The notes beneath the pieces are model-generated. The model ran no database searches, was not told the origin of the DNA, and saw only the letters and a list, made by a program, of their open reading frames with translations. The position numbers and the translations under genes were made by a program. A DNA stretch of 15,962 bases, taken from Methylocystaceae bacterium (GTDB taxonomy: Bacteria; Pseudomonadota; Alphaproteobacteria; Rhizobiales; Beijerinckiaceae). The stretch covers positions 1 through 15,962 of the forward strand of contig PLZT01000478.1 of the NCBI GenBank assembly GCA_003152255.1, in the 5' to 3' direction. Each line of letters opens with the position of its first letter. Position 1 is the first letter of the stretch. Positions 1-6,242 of the stretch are shown piece by piece.

Positions 1-683
1 CGGAAGCTGAGGGATAAGCCTTCATTAACAAACTGTTGTGAGCCAAATACTTCGTCTAGCACGCCACGAAGTAGATAATTCACCCGCCAGTCACAATGCA
101 CGTAGATGCTGCCATCGTCAGCCATAAGGTCGCGCATTAACATCAGGCGCTCGTAAATCATAGCGATGAAACTGTCTGCTCCGCGTCCCCACGTATCGCG
201 ATAGGCAATTTGTTCGAGCAGGTTCGCTTCCTTGTGGAAGGTCTCGCCGCCAACCTCGATGTCCATACTGAAATCAGCGCCAACGTCGAAAGGGGGGTCG
301 ATGTAAATCAACTTGAGCCCACCCGCGTCTTCAATTTGGTGACGCAGCGCACCCGCCTTCAAGGACGAAAGGATGAGCTTGTTGTCGCCCCAGATCAGCT
401 TGTTCGTCCAGCCGTGCAACTGTCGGCCACGGCTATCAAACAGGTCTGCCTGCGTCTTGGTCTCGGCGCGGGGCTCGTCGATATGTTCCAGCGTCTGGAA
501 AGGAAGCACGGTCGTGCAAACATCGCGCGTCTTTCCGTTCCAGACTAGCTCGACCTCGCGTTTGTCCTCAAAAAGGATGAAACGGTATTTCTCCGGCAGG
601 GGCTTTCCTTGCTGGATCAGCGTAACGAGGTCGCGCTGCTCAGCTTCGCTCAGGTCGTAAGATTTCTTGTCTTGGCGCGCCAT
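1..683 (-). CDS. Type III-like DNA methyltransferase (Mod), 3' end cut by the window edge
   Basis: The first 227 codons of a minus-strand gene are visible; the rest lies left of base 1. It probably methylates adenine within the target site of the adjoining Res enzyme and supplies target recognition to the complex. Seen: start MARQDKKSYDL, then KLIWGDNKLILSSL at about residues 95-108, LIYIDPPF at 125-132 (motif IV, the DPPY/F catalytic signature of amino-methyltransferases) and GSIYVHCDWRVNYLLR near the visible end, a stretch typical of COG2189-type methylases. In beta-class enzymes motif IV precedes the SAM-binding motif I, which would lie outside the window. The ATG follows the res stop by 2 bp, so the two genes should be co-transcribed and translationally coupled. 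Family call is firm; methylated base and target site cannot be read. Confidence 0.92.
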   Translation of the reverse strand, partial: MARQDKKSYDLSEAEQRDLVTLIQQGKPLPEKYRFILFEDKREVELVWNGKTRDVCTTVLPFQTLEHIDEPRAETKTQADLFDSRGRQLHGWTNKLIWGDNKLILSSLKAGALRHQIEDAGGLKLIYIDPPFDVGADFSMDIEVGGETFHKEANLLEQIAYRDTWGRGADSFIAMIYERLMLMRDLMADDGSIYVHCDWRVNYLLRGVLDEVFGSQQFVNEGLSLSF

Positions 684-685
684 CG

Positions 686-3406
686 TCAGACCTCTTGATA
701 TTCACGGAAAGTGCTTGCCAGTCCCGCGAACGACGACGGCTTGTGCTGCTCGAAACTCTGTTGATCGACATAGACGAACTGGTAGCTTGGTCCACCATCA
801 TCCTTGACCGCTTCGGTGGCGTCCTCGCACCATTGGCGTAGGCGGGCCATCTTCTGCGGAAGGTCTAGCTCCTCGCGTCCTTTGGTCTCGACGATCCAGA
901 CGACGCCATCAACAGTGCGGACGATGAAATCTGGCGTGTAGGTTGACAACTCGCCGTTTCCCTTGACGTATTCAATCTTGAAGCCGACCGCCATGTAGTT
1001 TTTGCCAAAAGCCTGCACATCTGGCGCGGCTTCCAGGAACGCAGCAAAAGCCAATTCCAGGCTATCGGCATTGGCTTCGCCGACGATCCGATTGAACACG
1101 GATTTTTTCGCTTGCACGAAGCCGCGCGGCTCAGTTCGGAACGGCCTGGTGTCACGCAGCCGAATGTGTCCGTCGATGCGCGAGCTGCCGCTCTCGTAGA
1201 TCGTCAGTGCATTAATCGCAGCGCGGAAGTGATCGAACAGCACCTTGCCGACTTCTGGCTCGGACAGGTTGCGCAAGATCATAGGGTCTTCGAGATCGAC
1301 GACGCTCGTAAAGAGGTGATCGCGAATGAACGTCTTGACCTTGGGGTAAAGCTGGTCGTAGCCGCCGACGAGACGCAGGTCCTTGAGAAGTTGGCGCGTA
1401 AAAAAAGCAATGACGGAACGGTAGTCGCCGGGACCAGAGCCGTCGAGCTGCATCGTATGATCGACCTCGGCGTCGAGCATCGTCTTGAAGACGATCTCGC
1501 GGGTCTCTTCTGGCGTGAAAGCCTTGATGGGGAGCTTCTTATTGCCAAAGAATTCAGGTTCTAGCTCCGTCAGGTCTTTGAATTCCCGATTGAAGCGCCG
1601 GGTCAGGCGCGGCACGGAAATGTCCAGCTGGTCGATGTCCTTGTCTGGGGATTGCTCATCCACCTCGACGACCAAGGAGTTCTGCCGTTCCCGTCCATCT
1701 GCCCCACCCATTGGGACCCGGTCGAAGGTGACGCCTTCATTTTGGATGCTCTCCACGAAATCCATGAAAGCGGGCGTGCCCATGACAGAGACGGTCTCTC
1801 GCTGGTCACTGCCAAAAGACATGCGCCGCAACCCACGCCCTAGGGTTTGTTCCGGCAGGATGTTGCTCTTGGCGGCATAAGCACGGAGGCCGACGATCAC
1901 GGTGACGTTGCGAACGTCCCAGCCTTCCTTGAGCATCAGCACCGATACAATCGCCTTGAAGGGCGAATTCCATGTGTCGATCTCATTCGATTGTTTGCGC
2001 AGTAACTCCAGCTCTTCCTTGCTCTTGCCCGTGGCGGCCTCGGATATTTCACCATTCGCCTTCGTGTGGATCACCAGCACAGCCCCTTGCAGTTCAGGGC
2101 AAATCTTTTCTAAGTGCGCGCCTACCTCGTCACAGTTTTTGGTGTCATCGACCATTACGAACAGCACGGCCTTCTTGCCCAGCCTCTCGTGCTCAGCGTA
2201 GCTCTTGCGCCATTCTTCGATGCCGAGCAGCAGGTAGTCCGCGTATTTCTCGGTAATGATGGGACTTTTTTGTTCGGCGAGCTTTGCGCGGCTTGCTGCG
2301 TCCGGCAACACCGGATGTTTCACCACGTTCTGAGCAATCGCTTCGACCAGTGGGTAGTCGCTCACGGTTTGGACGAATATCGCGCCGTTCTCGTGACGCG
2401 GTGTCGCTGTCACGTCCACCTGTATCGCCAGTCGCAAATCCTTTTGCAGCAACTGGTGGTGAATGTCTTGGATGCACTTAAACCACGCGAGACGATTATC
2501 GTGGATATGGTGCGCCTCGTCATTGAAGACCGCCAGCTCGTCGATTTCGCGCACGATCTCGCCCAGGTCGGTGTTGCTTTCCGTCGTCTTGCCGACAGGC
2601 TTTTCGCCGAACGGCGCGAGAAAATAGTCGCGCAGATCGTCGTCGTCGAGCGATGGCTCCGCCGTTTCGCCAAGATAAACCCGGTGAATGTTCGTGAGGA
2701 AGATGTTGCCGGTCGGGCGGACGATGCGCACGTCGTCCTGAATGTGAAGCGCGACCTGGAAGTCGTCACGCCAATTTTGTCCAGCGTGACCGTTGTCTGG
2801 CAGCACGGGATCGTTGAAGAAAATGCGTAGCCCGTCGAAATCCGCACGCAAGCGATCCAGCACGATGATGTTGGGTGCGATCAGCAAAAAGTTGCGCGCC
2901 AGCGTCGAACCGGCCTCATAGAGCTTGTGAAAATAGGTCCAGGCCATCAACAGCGACAGCACTTTGGTCTTGCCAGCGCCTGTCGCCATCTTGACCACGA
3001 AACGCGGCCAGTCCTCATCGAACATATTGCTCGATACCGCGCCGGAGGCATCGAAGCGCAACAGGTCGAACTTGTCGCGTGCGCCGCGCACGTCATAGAG
3101 CCAGATCACCGTTTCGACTGCTTCGCGCTGCGCGAAGTAATATCGGAACAGGCTTTGCGGGCCGTCCGCCCGTTCGACCTGGTGGTCTGTCTCGAACCAC
3201 CAGGCCAGCAGCGCACGCGATGTGGCCGAAGCGCCCGCGTAACCCGCATCGCGCCAGGCTTTGACCCCTTCGCGCACGTTGGCCACCAGAGGCGGTAAGA
3301 GCTTTTCGTAAGCTGTGCTGCGCAGCTCTTCAGCAGCCGGGAACCAGCGTAGGTCCGGCTTCAGCGTTTCGTAGGGCGACCGGGGGAAGTTTGGGTGCAG
3401 TGCCAT
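686..3406 (-). CDS. Type III restriction enzyme Res subunit: DEAH helicase/translocase with C-terminal nuclease
   Basis: A 906-residue protein of the size expected for Res. It would use ATP to move along or switch on unmethylated DNA in complex with Mod and then cut it. Seen: Walker A ATGAGKT at residues 141-147, DEAH box NDEAHH at 295-300, motif III DVTATP at 331-336, motif VI QTLGRGLRR at 520-528, and a C-terminal PD-(D/E)XK nuclease with PD at 825-826 and E840-x-K842 (IVETKGRE). All key residues are present and the frame is unbroken, so it looks active. The ATG at 3406 has GAGGA about 9 nt upstream. The gene lies upstream of mod, the reverse of the classical mod-res order. It sits outside the phage att scar and so is not cargo of the element to the right. 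Confidence 0.93.
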   Translation of the reverse strand: MALHPNFPRSPYETLKPDLRWFPAAEELRSTAYEKLLPPLVANVREGVKAWRDAGYAGASATSRALLAWWFETDHQVERADGPQSLFRYYFAQREAVETVIWLYDVRGARDKFDLLRFDASGAVSSNMFDEDWPRFVVKMATGAGKTKVLSLLMAWTYFHKLYEAGSTLARNFLLIAPNIIVLDRLRADFDGLRIFFNDPVLPDNGHAGQNWRDDFQVALHIQDDVRIVRPTGNIFLTNIHRVYLGETAEPSLDDDDLRDYFLAPFGEKPVGKTTESNTDLGEIVREIDELAVFNDEAHHIHDNRLAWFKCIQDIHHQLLQKDLRLAIQVDVTATPRHENGAIFVQTVSDYPLVEAIAQNVVKHPVLPDAASRAKLAEQKSPIITEKYADYLLLGIEEWRKSYAEHERLGKKAVLFVMVDDTKNCDEVGAHLEKICPELQGAVLVIHTKANGEISEAATGKSKEELELLRKQSNEIDTWNSPFKAIVSVLMLKEGWDVRNVTVIVGLRAYAAKSNILPEQTLGRGLRRMSFGSDQRETVSVMGTPAFMDFVESIQNEGVTFDRVPMGGADGRERQNSLVVEVDEQSPDKDIDQLDISVPRLTRRFNREFKDLTELEPEFFGNKKLPIKAFTPEETREIVFKTMLDAEVDHTMQLDGSGPGDYRSVIAFFTRQLLKDLRLVGGYDQLYPKVKTFIRDHLFTSVVDLEDPMILRNLSEPEVGKVLFDHFRAAINALTIYESGSSRIDGHIRLRDTRPFRTEPRGFVQAKKSVFNRIVGEANADSLELAFAAFLEAAPDVQAFGKNYMAVGFKIEYVKGNGELSTYTPDFIVRTVDGVVWIVETKGREELDLPQKMARLRQWCEDATEAVKDDGGPSYQFVYVDQQSFEQHKPSSFAGLASTFREYQEV

Positions 3407-3483
3407 AAAGCGACGGTCCTCGATCTTGTCGTTCTAAAAAACATGTTCTCCCACCAGATCAGGAGGGGAAGGCTGGGAGCAAA

Positions 3484-3690
3484 TCACCGGTAGCCTAGCA
3501 ATGGCCTAGTTTGCCCGATCCAGCCTGCTTGGGTATCCGTCATCGGGCGATGAATGCCTCGACAGTCCTCTCGCAGGAAGGCCCACGCACCCCACCGTTC
3601 TTCGTAGCCGCGACAACGGATACCATACGGTAGAGCCAGCGCCACGCGCAATCGGAAGCTGGAAGGGTGCGGGGGATGGTCGTCAGTCAC
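3484..3690 (-). CDS. Doubtful 68-aa ORF, second of an overlapping pair
   Basis: This ORF starts at a GTG that overlaps the stop of the preceding minus-strand ORF (GTGA, 4 bp), the usual sign of translational coupling. The product carries YGIRCRGYEERWGAWAFL at about residues 22-39, rich in aromatic and charged residues, and ends GQTRPLLGYR. I recognise no family. There is no separate Shine-Dalgarno sequence. It may be a small real gene, a decayed remnant, or chance; the only positive sign is the overlap. It lies just upstream of, and in the same direction as, the res gene. Confidence 0.3.
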   Translation of the reverse strand: MTDDHPPHPSSFRLRVALALPYGIRCRGYEERWGAWAFLREDCRGIHRPMTDTQAGWIGQTRPLLGYR

Positions 3691-3845
3691 GAGCCGTTAT
3701 GTCCGTCCGACGGCTTCAGGCAATCCAAGAACGCCAACCCGTGGATGTCTGTCCGGCTGCATGCCACCGCCCCAGCCTTGAACGGGGTTAGTCCATGATG
3801 GAGGGGCGGCCAATGGCAATCGTTCCGTTCACCATCCAAAGGCAT
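3687..3845 (-). CDS. Doubtful 52-aa ORF, first of an overlapping pair
   Basis: Starts at the ATG of MPLDGERNDCHW and ends in a TGA that overlaps the GTG of the next ORF. The frame is closed upstream by a TAG after a few more codons. No convincing ribosome binding site precedes the ATG. The product has two Cys-His clusters (DCHWPPLHH and ACSRTDIH) but no motif I can name. Possibly a relic of a longer gene. Confidence 0.22.
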   Translation of the reverse strand: MPLDGERNDCHWPPLHHGLTPFKAGAVACSRTDIHGLAFLDCLKPSDGHNGS

Positions 3846-3971
3846 CACAGTGCGTATGGAGGCAGACCATTCCTAATCGACCAATGTCCGCGTCCAACGC
3901 GCCAAGCCTAACCGCGCCGCCGCCCGTGCCCAACTCGTCGGAGCCGAACAATTTTCTTTGATAGGGTGTTC

Positions 3972-4082
3972 GCGCAGGATCACGGAACCGCCTTTAAACC
4001 GGCCTTCCGTCAGTTGGTTGGCGAATTTTCCGAACCCTTGGAGATTGGTGAGCGGATTTCACGCTTCCAGCGCAGAAAATTG
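3972..4082 (+). repeat. Dispersed repeat, copy A (about 110 bp)
   Basis: An ungapped direct copy of 5599-5709, offset 1627 bp. The first 58 positions (3972-4029 against 5599-5656) show 6 mismatches; an 18-base run starting GCGCAGGATCACGG and a 16-base run CCGGCCTTCCGTCAGT are identical. A divergent middle follows, then GAGCGGATTTCACG is identical again, then CGCAGAAAATT. No ORF in common explains the conservation. Strand is nominal. Confidence 0.85.
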
Positions 4083-4269
4083 ACGGCGAATTTGCCACGA
4101 CGGAGGGGCTCCGCTCCCGTCGATCTGATCCAGCCGCACACAATTTCATTTTTGGGCGATCCTTCCGGGGCGTCATCGTCAAGCATCTGAATGCGACGAG
4201 GATACGCGCTCCACGCTTGCGGCCTTCGCCTATACGGGCGCAGATCAATTCGCGTCCGAAAATAGCGAT

Positions 4270-4677
4270 TTATTTATGAGATTGATTGCAGAGCGGCTCT
4301 GGCCCGGTGATCGGGGTCGTCGTCGTCCCCTCTATGCCAATGCTGCGCGTGACCAATACGGTTTGGCTGGCGTCGTCGCAGGATGAAGCCGGCGTCGAAC
4401 TCGGGATAGCGCCCGTCGCGCTCATGTCGATGCCGACGCTGCGCACAACTTTCGTCAGAAGTGAGTTTGGTTCGCTTGTGGGGTCGGTGTTGGCCAGAGG
4501 CTTGAAGCTTTGGTCGGAGGGAATGAAGACGATTGTCGGCAGCGCGCCCTTTTGAACCAGATGCGCCATCAAATCTGCAGCGACCACGCTGGCCAATCCT
4601 AGAACTGCAGCGCCGAACGCGAATTTCTTCACGGCAGAACCGCGCGAGTTGAAAAAAAAGTGCATGAACCTCAACAT
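4270..4677 (-). CDS. Possible exported hypothetical protein
   Basis: An ORF of about 135 residues with an N-terminal stretch resembling a signal peptide or anchor: two lysines followed by FAFGAAVLGLASVVAADLMA. The rest is Ser/Thr/Pro-rich with no recognised domain and one CDD cysteine plus one near the C terminus. The start is uncertain: ATG at 4677, a second ATG 12 bp on, or the GTG directly before the two lysines; none has a well-spaced ribosome binding site. Could be a small periplasmic or surface protein, or chance. Confidence 0.4.
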   Translation of the reverse strand: MLRFMHFFFNSRGSAVKKFAFGAAVLGLASVVAADLMAHLVQKGALPTIVFIPSDQSFKPLANTDPTSEPNSLLTKVVRSVGIDMSATGAIPSSTPASSCDDASQTVLVTRSIGIEGTTTTPITGPEPLCNQSHK

Positions 4678-4814
4678 TTGATCGTTACTCGCGTCCAGCC
4701 GCAACTATTACGCGAATATGGTTAACCCTTCGCCTACGCCGGACGTTGCGGCGCTTTTGCGATCTTTTTGGCTTCCACTCACTGGCTAGGCGTTGCACCT
4801 ATCCGCGTCATCGC

Positions 4815-4973
4815 TCAGATAAAAGCCCCAACGGCGGGGCGCTTGTCGCCGTCTTTTGAATTTTTGACGGATTTCAATGCACTCTCTCCGGGGAAAAGAC
4901 TACCACCGACCGCCTCCATCCACTGATGCAGGCGCTCAATATCGGTCAATTCGCCGTCCTTCTCGTTCGGCAT
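4815..4973 (-). CDS. Small 52-aa hydrophilic protein, unknown
   Basis: Begins MPNEKDGELTDIERLHQWME and is preceded by a strong Shine-Dalgarno sequence (AGGGGGAG, about 5 nt from the ATG), which decides this start over the longer open frame that extends to 5087. The product is charged and probably helical in its first half, with a KSVKNSKDGDKRP tail. No family recognised. Its last codons are themselves the stem-loop of a rho-independent terminator, so the transcription unit ends right here. The ribosome binding site plus terminator make it the best-supported gene of the 3407-6035 stretch. Confidence 0.55.
   Translation of the reverse strand: MPNEKDGELTDIERLHQWMEAVGGSLFPGESALKSVKNSKDGDKRPAVGAFI
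4818..4840 (-). terminator. Rho-independent terminator overlapping the end of the 52-aa ORF
   Basis: On the minus strand GCCCC, a 6-nt loop, GGGGC and then TTTT: a perfect 5-bp GC stem (4825-4829 with 4836-4840) followed by a short T tract. It encodes the last residues and lies directly at the stop codon of the ORF ending at 4815. Confidence 0.65.
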
Positions 4974-5212
4974 TTTGCTCCCCCTGCTTCTCGCTATGCG
5001 CTTTTCAGCGATCATATGTGACATATCCCCCACACAAATTCTAATTCTTATCCCAGCGCAAAATATGCACGAGATTTTCATGTCCATCCGAGTAGACTTG
5101 CTGCTGTGTCCTACTCCTCCTTGGGCACTCCTCCCAGACTTGGGCCGCTGGCGTTTCCGGCGGCCTCTTTTCGTGTGACGCCGGGCAGAACCAAAAGATT
5201 GTCACGAACAGC

Positions 5213-5543
5213 ATGACTGGAAAACGCGAGGATGCGCGCGCCTTGACGCGAGCCGCATTGCAGAAAGCCGTTTACGGCTGCGGCTCGGGCCTGTCGCGCG
5301 TGGAGGCCAAAAAGATGCTCGATGCGTTTTTCGAGGAGGTTAGTGGCTCTTGTGAGGGGCGAGCCCGTGAAACTGCGGTCCTTCGGCAAATTCCACGTCC
5401 GCTCGAAGCGCGAGCGCGTTGGGCGCAATCCCAAGACGGGAGCAGAGGCTAAGGTCACCCCGCGCAGGGTTTTGACCTTCAAGGCGTCGCCCGTGCTTGC
5501 GGCTCGGATCAACGGCGAGATCATCGACGACGAGGAAGAGTGA
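5213..5543 (+). pseudogene. Frameshifted IHF-alpha/HU-family DNA-bending protein
   Basis: The first frame (5213 to about 5340) encodes [20 protein letters not shown]...[18 protein letters not shown], matching the dimerisation helices of IHF-alpha. The other frame (from about 5341) continues with [27 protein letters not shown] and [20 protein letters not shown], matching the beta-arm with its conserved GRNPKTG and RRV-F-P signature. The two halves are separated by a net shift of one base at GAGGAGGTTAGTGG; removing one base gives a 109-residue protein, about normal, though family spacing would fit a two-base loss slightly better. The arm sequence is intact, so the break is recent, a sequencing error, or a bypassed shift. 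The N-terminal region is more divergent than a housekeeping IHF-alpha, suggesting an accessory paralogue. Confidence 0.8.
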
Positions 5544-5598
5544 TCGCGTCGATGGTCGAAATCATAGAAGGCGAACAATCCTCTTCAGTGGGGTGACG

Positions 5599-5709
5599 GC
5601 GCAGGATCACGGAACCACTTGTAGACCGGCCTTCCGTCAGTCGGTTGACGAATTTTTCAGCTCCTCGCAGAAAGCAGAGCGGATTTCACGTTCTAACCGC
5701 AGAAAATTG
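5599..5709 (+). repeat. Dispersed repeat, copy B (about 110 bp)
   Basis: Second copy of the repeat at 3972-4082, same orientation, ungapped. It starts about 55 bp after the IHF-like relic. Both copies are preceded by similar GCGAACAAT / CCGAACAAT sequence about 20-30 bp upstream, so the similarity may extend a little further left. Noncoding. Confidence 0.85.
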
Positions 5710-6035
5710 GCAGCGGCTTTTCGCCACACGTTTCCACATCCCCTTCCCCGCAATCAACCGAAGTCACGGCGCTTAACGGGTCGCCCATCGGCTATTTCAT
5801 TGCCCGAGCCCATCCTCTCCGAATGGCGGGGGACCACAGTCTGACGCGAACAGACGGGAAAGTTAGACAGCCGTGTTACCGAACGCTCCCTCTCGATGGG
5901 GGATGGCGGTTGGTATGTGCGGCAACAGGAAAAACGGTGGAGTTATCAGATTGTCTCGATCATCAAAAATGCGGACACCGTGCGGACACGAAAAACACGC
6001 CGCCAAATTCCACCAATATATCTATTTGTTTTTGT
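5710..6035. other. No gene seen; short direct repeat next to the att scar
   Basis: I find no supportable gene here. The plus-strand open frames that run through it continue into the tRNA fragment and are artefacts. The one clear structure is TGCGGACAC twice, at 5970-5978 and 5981-5989, 11 bp apart (one helical turn), about 50 bp left of the tRNA fragment. Confidence 0.5.
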
Positions 6036-6085
6036 TGGTGAGCGCGCCGGGGCCCGAACCCGGGACCCTCTGATTAAAAGTCAGA
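6036..6085 (-). other. 3' half of tRNA-Lys(UUU): attachment scar (attL)
   Basis: Read on the minus strand: anticodon stem TCTGA / TCAGA enclosing loop CTTTTAA (anticodon TTT, lysine), a GGGTC variable region, T stem CCGGG / CCCGG with loop TTCGGGC, acceptor strand CGCGCTC, discriminator A and encoded CCA ending at 6036. The 5' side of the anticodon stem is not followed by a D arm or acceptor strand, so this is only the 3' half. Integrases of the tyrosine type commonly recombine in the 3' half of a tRNA gene and leave such a fragment at the end of the element away from the intact gene. The integrase gene begins about 160 bp to the right and points inward, so the element extends rightwards from here. 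Confidence 0.88.
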
Positions 6086-6102
6086 TTTTAGCGGCTTTAT
6101 CG

Positions 6103-6122
6103 AGCTTCCTTTAGCTTCCTCT
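6103..6122 (+). repeat. AGCTTCCT direct repeat beside the att core
   Basis: AGCTTCCTTT followed at once by AGCTTCCTCT, a 10-bp period, 18 bp inside the element from the tRNA fragment. The helical-turn spacing suits cooperative binding of integrase or an excisionase. Function inferred. Confidence 0.5.
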
Positions 6123-6127
6123 GATTA

Positions 6128-6217
6128 TATAAGCGTAGAAAAACCGGGGCATCAAGAGGGAACTTGCTAGATTGGGCTTCCTTGGGTTATCTTTCAGACG
6201 CTTATACGGCGCTTATA
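6128..6217 (+). promoter_or_regulatory. Three CGCTTATA boxes: candidate integrase arm sites or int operator
   Basis: The octamer is present inverted at 6128-6135 (TATAAGCG) and direct at 6199-6206 and 6210-6217, the last two 11 bp apart. All lie between the att core and the integrase start, where attP arm sites usually are. The AT-rich TTATATA around 6125-6131 could also be a -10 element for int; I see no clean -35. Confidence 0.5.
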
Positions 6218-6242
6218 TTTTTCGCCGTCAGTGGGTCTGGAT

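Noticed and set aside
2114..2830. 238-residue plus-strand open frame
   Set aside because: Antisense to the res gene, whose protein motifs are unmistakable; a shadow of high-GC coding DNA.
1..3406. The restriction-modification genes as cargo of the integrated element
   Set aside because: They lie outside the att scar, and the element extends to the right of it.
5111..5578. 155-residue minus-strand open frame over the IHF-like relic
   Set aside because: The plus strand carries clear IHF-family motifs in two frames; the minus frame has none.
5873..6114. Overlapping plus-strand ORFs ending in GARTRDP-like peptides
   Set aside because: They are translations through the reverse complement of the tRNA-Lys fragment, a common annotation artefact.
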